In this document: positions 17,715 through 27,312 of the stretch, one piece after another
How the letters are laid out: each line of letters starts with the position of its first letter
Numbering within the stretch: the stretch's first letter is position 1
Assembly: GCA_019414205.1 (NCBI GenBank)
Contig: DXML01000024.1
Span: 6,598-70,597 of the forward strand
DNA: 64,000 bases
Reading direction: 5' to 3'
Origin: Collinsella sp.
GTDB lineage: Bacteria > Actinomycetota > Coriobacteriia > Coriobacteriales > Coriobacteriaceae
The notes under the pieces: model-generated
The model's input: only the letters and a program-made list of their open reading frames with translations
Told to the model about the DNA's origin: nothing
The model's database searches: none
Translations under genes and position numbers: made by a program

Positions 17715-17852
17715 CTCCTGTTATGAAAGGGAAACTATGTCCCAGTATTTCGGATCAGAACGGGGCACGGTTTCCCCCAGGACCTCCTTGCGGAAACCAC
17801 ATCCCGTTCCGAGCCTTCAAAGCGGGACGCGGCTTCCCCGAGAAAGTATCGA

Positions 17853-19415
17853 CTACTTACCGTCGTCGTCTTCGGCTTCTTCGCGCGCATAGAGCTCCAG
17901 CATGCGGCGGCGGTATTCGCGCACAGCGAGCTTGGCGCGCTCCAGGCGGCGGCGCTCACGCGGAGTCAGCTCGGACGGGTCGACCTCGTCTCCATAGGTC
18001 TTATCGGCAAGCAGGTGCGCCGCGTCCACGATGCGGGCATCGATGTGGCCGCTCGCTGCCTCGGCGGAAAGACGCTCGGCAATCGTATCGAGCGTAGGCA
18101 GGCCCTCGAATACGCGACCATGGCCATGCGAGGTCAGCAGCTCGTGCTCGCGCGCGAGCAAGCTCGCTAGGTCGTGGTGGGCGCGCAAGATGTCGAGCGC
18201 ATCGGATGGATGCTCGGCAACCTCTGCCACGGCGGCGACCGGTGCGGCATCCACCACGCGGTAGAAGAGCTGCGCGAGCAATGGCATCAAGAACACCGTG
18301 ATGGCACCGGCGGCAACCATGACCGACGCAATATCTTGCGACAGCGCGCCCGCGTTGACGGCAACGCTCGTAACGGCAACGATGATCGGCAGCGCCGTGG
18401 TGCAGTACAGGGCCACGGTAATGCGACCATACGCCGACACATCGCGCGTCGCAGGACAAATGCTCATGGAAATAAGAATAGGCACGGCACGAATAATCAA
18501 CAACGCCACGATAAAGCCCACGAGCAGACCCGGGCGCGACGCCACGGCCGTCAGATCGATCTTTGCGCCCGATACGGTAAAGAACACCGGAATCAAAAAA
18601 CCGTAGGCCAGACCGTCGAGCTTGGTCTCGAGCGTATGGTTGCCCTCGGGGATGATATAGCGCAGGACAAAGCCGGCGGCAAAAGAACCCAACACGATGT
18701 CGAGATCAAAGACGGCCGAGAACGCCACGAGCGTGACCAGGATGAGCACCGTCAGGCGCACGAAGGTCTGCGACGTGGTATCGGCGCGCTCCTCGACAAA
18801 CGCAAAGAAGCGGCTGCCGACGCGCTTGGAGCGGCTTGGGACCACGGCCAGCAACACGCAAACCACCGCAAACAAGCCAAGGATTACGAGCGTTTGGATG
18901 CCAGTGCGGGCAGACAGCAGCACCGACATGGCGAGCACGGGACCGAGCTCGCCCCAAGTGCCATACGCGAGAATCGAGTCGCCCACGCGCGTGCCGGTGA
19001 GCGAGCGCTCGCGCATGATGGGCACAAGCGTACCGAGCGCCGTCGAAGTGAGGGCAAGCGTCACGGCGATACCGTCGAAATGACTGACTGAGAACCACGG
19101 GGTAAAGCGCACGGCAAGCCAGGCGATACCAAACGTGACGACCCACGTCGCCAAGCCGTAGCGCCCCTCGACGCCCGTGATGCTCTTGGGGTCGATCTCA
19201 AAGCCGGCAAGCAGGAACAAAAAGGCCAGGCCCAGCTCGGACACAAGCGAGACCTCAGCATCTACATGGATGACGCCGAGCATATGGGGTCCCAGTACCG
19301 CGCCGAGCACGAGCAAAAAGACCGTCTCGGGAACGGGTTTTCCGGGAATCGCCGAGGCGATAAAAGGACTCGCAAAGGCCACGAGTGCGATGATGGCGAG
19401 CGAAACGAATGCCAT
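17853..19415 (-). CDS. Cation:proton antiporter, CPA2 family
   Basis: A 520-residue membrane exchanger swapping Na+ or K+ for protons. Roughly the first 390 residues form 11-13 hydrophobic helices, with family-typical stretches LGLAFLFLLAGFEIDPKSI, ALTSTALGTLVPIMRE and GSFAAGFVLRYIIPEG followed by KLDGLAYGFLIPVFFTVSG. The last 130 residues are hydrophilic and rich in R, E and A, a likely cytoplasmic regulatory tail without a recognisable TrkA domain. Monocistronic; the direction converges on the SDR gene. Confidence 0.88.
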   Translation of the reverse strand: MAFVSLAIIALVAFASPFIASAIPGKPVPETVFLLVLGAVLGPHMLGVIHVDAEVSLVSELGLAFLFLLAGFEIDPKSITGVEGRYGLATWVVTFGIAWLAVRFTPWFSVSHFDGIAVTLALTSTALGTLVPIMRERSLTGTRVGDSILAYGTWGELGPVLAMSVLLSARTGIQTLVILGLFAVVCVLLAVVPSRSKRVGSRFFAFVEERADTTSQTFVRLTVLILVTLVAFSAVFDLDIVLGSFAAGFVLRYIIPEGNHTLETKLDGLAYGFLIPVFFTVSGAKIDLTAVASRPGLLVGFIVALLIIRAVPILISMSICPATRDVSAYGRITVALYCTTALPIIVAVTSVAVNAGALSQDIASVMVAAGAITVFLMPLLAQLFYRVVDAAPVAAVAEVAEHPSDALDILRAHHDLASLLAREHELLTSHGHGRVFEGLPTLDTIAERLSAEAASGHIDARIVDAAHLLADKTYGDEVDPSELTPRERRRLERAKLAVREYRRRMLELYAREEAEDDDGK

Positions 19416-19599
19416 GTGATGCCTTTCTCTTGTTTGCGCTTCACTGTAGCACCCTCGCCGTCCTCAACGCGCCGCGAGCTGTCGTATCATAGTGAGGTTT
19501 ACAAACATGTGGCTCAAGGCGACCGCAGGGCAGACCCCGCAAACCGACCGCTGCCGCATACCGTACCGTACGCCCAACCGATCAGGAAGGCAGGAACCA

Positions 19600-22500
19600 A
19601 TGGTCTCTCGTATCTACGTGGAGAAGAAACCCGGGTTCGACGTCGAGGCTCAGCAGCTCAAGGGCGAGCTGACCGAAATTCTCGGCATCAAGGGCATCGA
19701 GGCCCTGAGGATTATCAACCGCTACGACGTCGAGGGCATCGACAAGGAGCTTTTCCGGTCCTGCGTGCCGACCGTCTTTAGCGAGCCCCAGGTCGATGTG
19801 ACCTACGACGAGCTCCCCGCAAGCGATAGCGCCGTCTTTGCCGTCGAATTCCTGCCTGGCCAGTTTGACCAGCGCGCCGACTCCGCCAGCGAGTGCGTGC
19901 AGCTCATCAGCCAGGGCGAGCGCCCCGCCGTGCGCTCCGCCAAGGTCTATATGATCTCGGGCGCTCTGGACGAGGCCGCCATTGATGCCATCAAGCACTA
20001 CGTGGTGAACCCCGTCGAGGCGCGCATCGCCTCGCTCGACCTGCCCGAGACGCTGTACATGGAGACCCCCGAGCCCCAGCCCGTCGAGGTGCTCGACGGT
20101 TTCCGCGAGCTCGACGAAGCCGGCCTTGCCGCCTTTATTTCCGAGCGCGGCCTTGCCATGGACGAGGCGGACATCGCCTTCTGCCAGCAGTACTTCCGCG
20201 ATGAGGATCGCGACCCCACCATCACCGAGATCCGCGTGATCGACACCTACTGGTCCGATCACTGCCGCCACACCACCTTCGGCACCGTCCTGGACGACGT
20301 GACGATCGACGACGCCGTGGTGCAGCAGGCCTTCGACCGCTACATGGAGATGCGCCACGAACTCGGTCGCGACACCAAGCCCGTCTGCCTCATGGACATG
20401 GGCACCATCGGCGCCAAGTACCTCAAGAAGACCGGCGTCATGACCGATGTCGACGAGTCCGAGGAGATCAACGCCTGCACCGTCAAGGTGAAGGTCGATG
20501 TCGACGGCGAGGACCAGGACTGGCTGTTCCTCTTTAAGAACGAGACCCACAACCACCCGACCGAGATCGAGCCCTTCGGCGGTGCCGCCACCTGCGTGGG
20601 CGGTGCCATCCGCGACCCGCTGTCGGGCCGCAGCTACGTGTACCAGGCCATGCGTGTCACCGGCGCCGGCGACCCCACCGTCCCCGTGTCCGAGACGCTC
20701 GAGGGCAAGCTGCCGCAGCGCAAGCTCGTAACCACCGCTGCCGCCGGCTACTCCAGCTACGGCAACCAGATCGGCCTTGCCACCGGCCAGGTCAACGAGC
20801 TCTATCACCCCGGCTACGTTGCCAAGCGCATGGAGGTCGGCGCCGTCGTGGGCGCTACCCCGGCAAACCACGTGCGCCGCGAGTGCCCCGCCCCCACCGA
20901 CAAGATCATCCTGCTGGGCGGCCGCACCGGCCGCGACGGCATCGGTGGCGCCACCGGCTCCTCCAAGACCCAGAACACCGAGTCCATCGAGACCTCGGGC
21001 GCCGAAGTCCAGAAGGGCAACGCCCCGGTCGAGCGCAAGCTACAGCGCCTCTTCCGCCGCGGCGATGCCTGCCGCCTGATCAAGCGCTGCAACGACTTTG
21101 GTGCCGGCGGCGTCTCGGTCGCCGTGGGCGAGCTTGCCGACGGCCTGTATGTCGACCTGGACACCGTGACCAAGAAGTACGACGGCCTGGACGGCACCGA
21201 GCTCGCCATTTCCGAGTCCCAGGAGCGCATGGCCTGCGCCGTCGCCGACGGTGACGTCGAGGAGTTCATGGGCTACGCCGCCGAGGAGAACCTCGAGGCG
21301 ACCGTTATCGCCGAGGTTACCGCCGAGCCGCGCATGCGCATGGCCTGGAACGGTGCCGCCATCGTCGACCTGTCCCGTGAGTTCCTCAACTCCAACGGCG
21401 CGCCCAAGCACCAGGTCGCCCACGTCTGTGCCCGCAGCGTGTGGCAGCCCAGCTGGGCCGGCACCACGCTTGCCGAGCGCATGACCTCGCTTGTCACCGA
21501 CCTCAACGTTGCCTCCAACAAGGGCCTTTCCGAGCGCTTCGACTCCACCATCGGCGCCGCAACCGTGCTTATGCCTTTCGGCGGCAAGACGCAGCTCACC
21601 CCGAGCTCGGCCATGGTCGCCAAGTTCCCCGTGGACGGCGAGACCACCACGGCGAGCGCTATGGCATGGGGCTTCAACCCCTACCTGATGGAGGCCGACC
21701 AGTTTGCGGGCGCCTACCTGTCCGTGGTTGAGTCCATCGCCAAGCTCGTGGCTGCCGGCTTTGAGCACAAGCGTGCCTATCTCTCCTTCCAGGAGTACTT
21801 CGAGCGTCTGCGCACCGAGGCCGAGCGCTGGGGCAAGCCCATGGCAGCCGTCCTGGGCGCCCTTATGGCCCAGGTCGATCTGGGTGCCGGTGCCATCGGC
21901 GGCAAGGACTCTATGAGCGGCTCGTTTGAGGACGAGGCCGGTGAGCTCAACGTTCCGCCGACCCTGATCAGCTTCGCTGTGGCCGTGGGCAAGGCCGCCC
22001 GTGCCGTCTCGCCCGAGTTCAAGGGTCTGACGCATCGCGTCGTGCGCATCGCCCCCGCCACCTATGGTGAGGACTACCGCCCCGACGCTCAGCAGCTGCT
22101 CGCCGCGTTTGACGCCGTCGAGGCGCTCACCGCCAACGGCGACGCCCTGGCCGTCTCCACGCCCGGCTACGGCTGCGGCGTCGAGAGCCTCTTTAAGATG
22201 TGCGTCGGCAACCAGATCGGCATCGAGCTTGCCGAGGACGTGGACGCGGAGAGCCTCTTCACCCCGCTCTACGGCAGCTTTATCGTCGAGCTCGCCGATG
22301 ACGCCGAGCTGCCCGAGGTCGCCGACGGCGTTGTCGTCGAGCCCCTGGGCACCACCGTCGAGGGCTATGTCATCGACACCGGCTCCGAGGTCATCGAGCT
22401 CTCCGAGCTCCAAGAGGCCTGGGAGAGCGGCATCGAAGGTGTCTTTGCCTACCGCAGCACCGGCGAGCAGCCCGAGGTCGAGACCATCGACTATCGCACC

Positions 22501-23346
22501 AAGGATATCCACGTGTACGGCGGCGCCAAAATCGCCCGCCCGCGCGTGATTATCCCGGTGTTCCCCGGCAACAACTGCGAGTACGACAGCGCCCGCGCCT
22601 TCCGCGCCGCCGGCGCCGAGGCCGACACCTTCGTGATCAACAACCTCACGCCCGAGGCTGTTGCCGAAAGCACCCACGAGCTTGCCCGTCGCATCCGCCA
22701 AAGCCAGATCGTCATGATCCCCGGCGGCTTCTCGGGCGGCGACGAGCCCGACGGCTCCGCCAAGTTCATCACGGCGTTCTTCCGCGCTCCCGAGGTCACC
22801 GAGGCAGTTCGCGACCTGCTCAAGGCCCGCGACGGCCTGATGCTGGGCATCTGCAACGGCTTCCAGGCCCTGATCAAGCTCGGCCTGGTACCCTACGGCG
22901 ACATCGTCGACGCCACGCCCGATGCGCCCACGCTGACGTTCAACACCATCGGTCGCCATCAGAGCCGCCTGGTGCGCACCCGCATCTCGTCCAACCTGTC
23001 CCCGTGGCTGTCGCAGTGCAGCCTCGACGACCCCTACACCGTCGCCATCAGCCACGGCGAGGGCCGCTTTGTCGCCAACGACGAGGTGCTCGCCCAGCTG
23101 ATCGCCAACGGCCAGGTCGCCACGCAGTACGTGGGCGAGGACGGCAAGCCCAGCATGGACCTTTCCGTCAACCCCAACGGCTCCGCACTCGCCATCGAGG
23201 GCATCACGAGCCCCGACGGCCGCGTCCTGGGCAAGATGGGCCATGCCGAGCGTCGCGGCGACAACCTGTACCGCAACGTGCCCGAGCATGTCCCCGGCGA
23301 CAAGTTCATGCCGATCTTTGAGAGCGGCGTAGCCTACTTCGCCTAA
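19600..23346 (+). CDS. purL: Phosphoribosylformylglycinamidine synthase, single-chain
   Basis: A 1248-residue enzyme for step four of purine synthesis: FGAR, glutamine and ATP give FGAM. In order: an N-terminal PurS-like segment (residues 1-80), the linker, two AIRS-type ATP domains with THNHPTEIEPFGGAATCVGG near 315 and GAIGGKDSMSGSF, and a C-terminal class I glutamine amidotransferase domain with the nucleophile Cys1085 in LGICNGFQ and a late GKMGHAERR. It is therefore the long form in which PurS, PurL and PurQ functions share one chain. The ATG at 19600 follows AGGAAGG and matches family starts; the frame extends back to 19492 without support. Confidence 0.95.
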   Translation: MVSRIYVEKKPGFDVEAQQLKGELTEILGIKGIEALRIINRYDVEGIDKELFRSCVPTVFSEPQVDVTYDELPASDSAVFAVEFLPGQFDQRADSASECVQLISQGERPAVRSAKVYMISGALDEAAIDAIKHYVVNPVEARIASLDLPETLYMETPEPQPVEVLDGFRELDEAGLAAFISERGLAMDEADIAFCQQYFRDEDRDPTITEIRVIDTYWSDHCRHTTFGTVLDDVTIDDAVVQQAFDRYMEMRHELGRDTKPVCLMDMGTIGAKYLKKTGVMTDVDESEEINACTVKVKVDVDGEDQDWLFLFKNETHNHPTEIEPFGGAATCVGGAIRDPLSGRSYVYQAMRVTGAGDPTVPVSETLEGKLPQRKLVTTAAAGYSSYGNQIGLATGQVNELYHPGYVAKRMEVGAVVGATPANHVRRECPAPTDKIILLGGRTGRDGIGGATGSSKTQNTESIETSGAEVQKGNAPVERKLQRLFRRGDACRLIKRCNDFGAGGVSVAVGELADGLYVDLDTVTKKYDGLDGTELAISESQERMACAVADGDVEEFMGYAAEENLEATVIAEVTAEPRMRMAWNGAAIVDLSREFLNSNGAPKHQVAHVCARSVWQPSWAGTTLAERMTSLVTDLNVASNKGLSERFDSTIGAATVLMPFGGKTQLTPSSAMVAKFPVDGETTTASAMAWGFNPYLMEADQFAGAYLSVVESIAKLVAAGFEHKRAYLSFQEYFERLRTEAERWGKPMAAVLGALMAQVDLGAGAIGGKDSMSGSFEDEAGELNVPPTLISFAVAVGKAARAVSPEFKGLTHRVVRIAPATYGEDYRPDAQQLLAAFDAVEALTANGDALAVSTPGYGCGVESLFKMCVGNQIGIELAEDVDAESLFTPLYGSFIVELADDAELPEVADGVVVEPLGTTVEGYVIDTGSEVIELSELQEAWESGIEGVFAYRSTGEQPEVETIDYRTKDIHVYGGAKIARPRVIIPVFPGNNCEYDSARAFRAAGAEADTFVINNLTPEAVAESTHELARRIRQSQIVMIPGGFSGGDEPDGSAKFITAFFRAPEVTEAVRDLLKARDGLMLGICNGFQALIKLGLVPYGDIVDATPDAPTLTFNTIGRHQSRLVRTRISSNLSPWLSQCSLDDPYTVAISHGEGRFVANDEVLAQLIANGQVATQYVGEDGKPSMDLSVNPNGSALAIEGITSPDGRVLGKMGHAERRGDNLYRNVPEHVPGDKFMPIFESGVAYFA

Positions 23347-23383
23347 GCCTTTCCCATCGGGTACAATCCCCTCGGGTAACAAC

Positions 23384-23420
23384 ACCCGCCACCGACACAT
23401 CCGGTGGCGGGTTCTTTTTT
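23384..23420 (+). terminator. Rho-independent terminator after purL
   Basis: ACCCGCCACCG pairs perfectly with CGGTGGCGGGT, followed by TTCTTTTTT. Confidence 0.9.
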
Positions 23421-23445
23421 GCTTCGCGCATGTAGGAAGGACATC

Positions 23446-24381
23446 ATGGAAAGCCGCAAGCCGTATCTCGCCACCCTGCCCGGACTCATCCTGGGCTGTC
23501 TTGTTTGCTGTGCACTCTGGGGATCGGCCTTTCCCTGCATCAAGATCGGCTACGCACTCTTTGGGATCCCGGCGCACGATAGCGCCTCGCAGCTACTCTT
23601 TGCGGGCTTGCGCTTCACGCTTGCCGGCGCCCTGGTTATCGTTGGGATGAGTGCGGCCCAACGCCGCCCCCTCATTCCGCAGGCTCGCGACATCAAGCCC
23701 ATCTTTGTCTTGTCGCTCTTCCAGACTATCGGGCAGTACTTCTTTTTCTATCTGGGCCTCTCGCGCGCCAGCGCCATGTCGAGCTCCATCATCGAGGCCA
23801 GCGCCAACTTCCTCGCAATCCTCTTTGCCGCCCTGGCGTTTCGCACCGAAAAGCTCGATGCGGCCAAGGTGCTCGGCTGTGTACTGGGCTTTGCCGGCGT
23901 CGCGCTCGTCAACCTTTCGGGCGCGGACGGCACCTTTGGCTTTACGCTCGACGGCGAGGGCTTTATCCTGGCCTCCACCGTCGCGGGTGCCCTGTCGACC
24001 TGCCTGATCGGCATCTTCTCGCGCGAGCACGACGGTGTCTTGCTTGCCGGGTGGCAGTTCTTGGTCGGCGGCCTGGTCCTCACCGCCATCGGGTTTTTGA
24101 TGGGCGGCGCGCTCTCCCCCACCGCGATCATCCCCGCCATCGCGCTCATTATCTATATGGCACTCATCTCCGCCATCGCGTACTCGCTATGGTCGCGCCT
24201 GCTTGCCGTCAACCCCGTCAGCCGCGTCTCGGTCTTTGGGTTTATGAACCCCGTCTTTGGTGTGCTGTTGAGTGCGCTGCTGCTCGGCGAGGGCGCCGGC
24301 ACGAGCCCCGTTACCGTTATAGTCGCCCTGCTGTTGGTCTGCGGCGGCATCATCATCGTCAACAGGCCTAAAAAGGCCTAG
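23446..24381 (+). CDS. EamA (DMT superfamily) transporter
   Basis: A 311-residue membrane protein with ten predicted helices arranged as two EamA repeats. The first repeat starts GCLVCCALWGSAFPCIKIGY, the second around residue 165; each ends in the glycine-rich helix typical of drug/metabolite exporters (GFAGVALVNLSG and ALLLVCGGIIIVNRPKK). Substrates in this family range from amino acids to nucleotides, so none is assigned. The ATG at 23446 follows GGAAGG and lies just past the purL terminator, so it needs its own promoter or read-through. Confidence 0.86.
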   Translation: MESRKPYLATLPGLILGCLVCCALWGSAFPCIKIGYALFGIPAHDSASQLLFAGLRFTLAGALVIVGMSAAQRRPLIPQARDIKPIFVLSLFQTIGQYFFFYLGLSRASAMSSSIIEASANFLAILFAALAFRTEKLDAAKVLGCVLGFAGVALVNLSGADGTFGFTLDGEGFILASTVAGALSTCLIGIFSREHDGVLLAGWQFLVGGLVLTAIGFLMGGALSPTAIIPAIALIIYMALISAIAYSLWSRLLAVNPVSRVSVFGFMNPVFGVLLSALLLGEGAGTSPVTVIVALLLVCGGIIIVNRPKKA

Positions 24382-24482
24382 CGAACTGCCCTTATTTAGC
24401 AGAGGGGATTCACATACTTTAGTTTAATGGAATACATCGGAGAGCCGAGGGCCACCATGCACGCAAGCGTGCGCCCCTATTT

Positions 24483-25634
24483 CTAGCGTATCTGGACGCC
24501 AGCTTTCTTCTTCTCGTACTTTACGCGGTAGAGCTCCGCGTCGGCGGCGCGAAGCAAATCTTGCCAGGTATCGACACCATCACCGACCCGTGCATAGCCG
24601 ATGGACATCCGCAACAGATACGGCACCTCGGCGCGTGCGAGTTCATCGTTGATTGCCGCGCACAGACGCATGATGTCCTGTTCCGCCGCTGCCTTTTGGA
24701 GCACCACGAACTCATCGCCGCCATAACGTGCGATAAAGCCACCAGCCGGCGAACAGGCATCCTTGAGCGCCGTCGCAACAACCTGAAGAGCGTGGTCGCC
24801 CTCCACATACCCATAGAGATCGTTAATCTGCTTAAAGCCGTCGGCGTCCATCATAAGCAGATATACATCTTCGGCCTGATCCACATTTGAGAAGAGCGAC
24901 AGCATATAGGTCTCAAAACGGTTGCGATTGTTAAGTCCAGTCAACGGGTCGGTCGAGATGAGCTGCTCCTGGTAGATGATGTAGAGCAGCAACATGCTAA
25001 TCATTATGCCGACACAAAGGCCGGGCACCGAGTATACGACCTGAAAGGTACCGCCCACCAGGGCCGGAATGGCGAAAAATGCCAAGGTTCGATAGATGGC
25101 CTTCGTCTGCAGGCTCTCGACCCTGCGAGATTGCACAAATGCATGCAGGGACGTATGTATAACGTAACAGTAGCTGACGATGGGCTGGATCATATAGGCA
25201 AAGCCGCGACGATACACGCCCTGCGAATCGATATAGAACAGGGCTTGCGTCCAGTAACTGGTAAACGCCAGCACGACCACCAGAGCCGTAGGCAACGCTA
25301 CAAGCACCACCCTATAGCGCGAGGTCAAAAGGCGAGAACCCTGCACCGTCTCGGAATAGATAAACCAAATGAGACACGCGATAGCAAAGAGCGAAAACGA
25401 AACCGCGTTGGAAATCCAGTTGGCAGCAATGCCCAACGTGCCGTCCACACCGTCCGAAAGCGTCCAGATCATATCGAATAATATGTACGCAGCAGACGTG
25501 TAGCCCAGCATGCTAAACAAAAGCTGCTGGGTGCTCGAGAACAGGGAGCGACGGCTTCGTACGGCAAGCCCGATAAGAACAATCATGCATAGCACGAATA
25601 TCTCAATCTTGAGTGCCTTAACCACTAGCGCCAT
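24483..25634 (-). CDS. Membrane-anchored diguanylate cyclase (GGDEF)
   Basis: A 383-residue signalling enzyme predicted to make cyclic di-GMP. Six or seven hydrophobic helices occupy residues 1-215, a 7TM-like sensor; the GGDEF domain follows, with DPLTGLNNRNRFE, the active-site GGDEF intact at 305-309 and a DAELYRVKYEKK end. An RxxD inhibitory site is not evident five residues upstream. The start is uncertain: the ATG at 25634 directly abuts its GAAGGG, while a GTG three codons in (25625) has ideal spacing and a TTG at 25667 has none. No EAL-domain partner lies in the window. Confidence 0.9.
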   Translation of the reverse strand: MALVVKALKIEIFVLCMIVLIGLAVRSRRSLFSSTQQLLFSMLGYTSAAYILFDMIWTLSDGVDGTLGIAANWISNAVSFSLFAIACLIWFIYSETVQGSRLLTSRYRVVLVALPTALVVVLAFTSYWTQALFYIDSQGVYRRGFAYMIQPIVSYCYVIHTSLHAFVQSRRVESLQTKAIYRTLAFFAIPALVGGTFQVVYSVPGLCVGIMISMLLLYIIYQEQLISTDPLTGLNNRNRFETYMLSLFSNVDQAEDVYLLMMDADGFKQINDLYGYVEGDHALQVVATALKDACSPAGGFIARYGGDEFVVLQKAAAEQDIMRLCAAINDELARAEVPYLLRMSIGYARVGDGVDTWQDLLRAADAELYRVKYEKKKAGVQIR

Positions 25635-25688
25635 CCCTTCAATATCCAAGTGGTCAGAATCGCCCAATTCGAATCAGGGCAATAAACA

Positions 25689-25766
25689 CCCCTTTACTCC
25701 GCAGGGGTAAAGGGGATAATAGCAGAGCGCCCGAACATCACTGCAAAACAGTTTCTGTTCGGGCGC
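25689..25766 (-). terminator. Tandem hairpins between the permease and GGDEF genes
   Basis: GCGCCCGAACA (25727-25737) pairs perfectly with TGTTCGGGCGC (25756-25766), and CCCCTTTAC (25689-25697) with GTAAAGGGG (25707-25715). On the minus strand the second stem is followed by TGTTTATT. Probably terminates the permease transcript before the cyclase gene. Confidence 0.65.
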
Positions 25767-25815
25767 CCATACGGCGCGAATTGCACACGCCGGCATCATT
25801 GATGGGTATCGATTG

Positions 25816-26838
25816 CTACTCGCCATCGATGTCAGTCGCGACAGCCTCCTCGATGGCCTCGACACCGACAGGCGGCAGATCCTCCTTGCCTTGGCAGAAC
25901 TTCTTGTCGACCCAGCCAGTCAGAATCGGAGCCATGATCGCCGTGATGATAACGGCGGTGGCGATCTGAGCGTACGCGGTGGGCGCAAGCTCGGCGTAGC
26001 GCGGTGCGACCTCGGCGAGGGCAACCGGTGTGGTCATAGCCGTGCCGGCAATGGTGGAGCAAGCCACAGCGGCCTTGCCATTGCCGCCGCACAGACGCTC
26101 AAACGCAAAGGTGATGGGACCGACGACAAACAGCGTGACAAGGCCCAGCAAGATGCCGGAAATACCGCCGGTGATAAAGCTCGATAGGCTCATGGACGCA
26201 CCGAGCTGAAAACCGATGACAGCGATCGCGGGATTGGCGCCGGGGACCAGCAGGTTCTTGATAAACGGGAACAGGTTGCCCAGAACCATGCCAATAACGA
26301 GTGGCAAGATGGAGCCGATAATGGTGCCAATGGGAATGTTGGCGAGGCCGGAAACACCGAGGATGATCATCGTGACGGCAGGGCCGGCCGTAAAGAACAG
26401 GATACCGACGGCGCCCTGCTCGGACTCATCGCCAAACTCGCCCATGATGCCCGTATAGAGCGCCATGTTGCAAAACGTGATGCCGCCGATGATAGACACG
26501 GAACTCAGACCCAGGAAGTTGTCGTTAAAGAAATATGCCACGCCCAGGCCGAGAGCCGCTGCGACGACCAGCTTGGGGATCAGCACGACGATGCCGGTCT
26601 TGATGGCACCCGGCGTGGACTTAAAGCTGATGCCGGCGCCCACAAACAGCAGGATCGCGGCGACGATGGTATTGGAGCCACCGCGGCAGGCAGCCGTAAA
26701 GAAGCCGCCGATCTCAAAAACCTGCGGGCAGAAGGTGTTGAGCAAAAGACCGACGATCATCGGATAGATCATGATGTCGCCCGGGATGCGCGGGACCTTG
26801 AATTTCTTTTGCTCGTTGGCGTTCGCTTCCTGTGCCAT
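25816..26838 (-). CDS. kdgT: 2-keto-3-deoxygluconate permease
   Basis: A 340-residue transporter of the KdgT family, importing 2-keto-3-deoxygluconate, an intermediate of pectin and uronate breakdown, by proton symport. It has about ten helices; family-typical stretches are RIPGDIMIYPMIVGLLLNTF, SVSIIGGITFCNMALY and NPAIAVIGFQLGASMSLSS. The ATG at 26838 follows a GGGGG site; the extra ten residues of the longer frame are unsupported. No kdgK or kdgA lies beside it, so the pathway must be elsewhere. Confidence 0.88.
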   Translation of the reverse strand: MAQEANANEQKKFKVPRIPGDIMIYPMIVGLLLNTFCPQVFEIGGFFTAACRGGSNTIVAAILLFVGAGISFKSTPGAIKTGIVVLIPKLVVAAALGLGVAYFFNDNFLGLSSVSIIGGITFCNMALYTGIMGEFGDESEQGAVGILFFTAGPAVTMIILGVSGLANIPIGTIIGSILPLVIGMVLGNLFPFIKNLLVPGANPAIAVIGFQLGASMSLSSFITGGISGILLGLVTLFVVGPITFAFERLCGGNGKAAVACSTIAGTAMTTPVALAEVAPRYAELAPTAYAQIATAVIITAIMAPILTGWVDKKFCQGKEDLPPVGVEAIEEAVATDIDGE

Positions 26839-26988
26839 GAAACCCCCATTTCCGCTGACGGGGTACAAAAGCCCACGTCACGCTTTGCTACAGTAAAGTT
26901 TGACCATGGTACCAGAAGAAATAGACCAGCTCGGTGAAAAATTCGACAAGTTGGGATGGAACGAGATTCGGCGCCCGCGACGCCACCC

Positions 26989-27312
26989 CTATATAAGGCT
27001 CAAGACGATATAGAGTACGATGCCCGAGACGCAGCACCACAGCATCGATTTTGTCTTGACCGCCACGACCACGACGCCGGCGGCCGCAATCCAGGGAACC
27101 AAGGCAGGCCAGAGCCCCGCGTCGAACGCGCCGGGACTCACCAAGTCGTTGGCGACCAGCGCGGCAAAGGCGGCGGGCGGGATATAGCCCAGGGCCTCGG
27201 TAATGCGGGGCGACAGGGTCCGCCCGCGCAAGGCGAACGCCGGCGCGATGCGAAAGAACGCGATAGCAGCCCACGACGACAGCCACAGAACCAAGAACTC
27301 GTTAACGGGCAT
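26989..27312 (-). CDS. azlD: AzlD family branched-chain amino acid exporter subunit
   Basis: A 107-residue membrane protein with three or four helices (NEFLVLWLSSWAAIAFFRIAP, YIPPAAFAALVANDLV and the last two). It is the small partner of AzlC in the BrnFE-like exporter of branched-chain amino acids. The ATG at 27312 overlaps the azlC stop by about 11 bp, which fixes the start; longer frames run into azlC. The family name is transferred from B. subtilis azlCD. Confidence 0.86.
   Translation of the reverse strand: MPVNEFLVLWLSSWAAIAFFRIAPAFALRGRTLSPRITEALGYIPPAAFAALVANDLVSPGAFDAGLWPALVPWIAAAGVVVVAVKTKSMLWCCVSGIVLYIVLSLI

Noticed and set aside
19440..19599. A purine-related riboswitch upstream of purL
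   Set aside because: I looked for purine, ZTP and similar aptamer cores and saw no consensus.
21040..23577. An 845-codon minus-strand frame opposite purL
   Set aside because: Shadow of the purL coding frame in GC-rich DNA; no motif, and it runs across the purL terminator.
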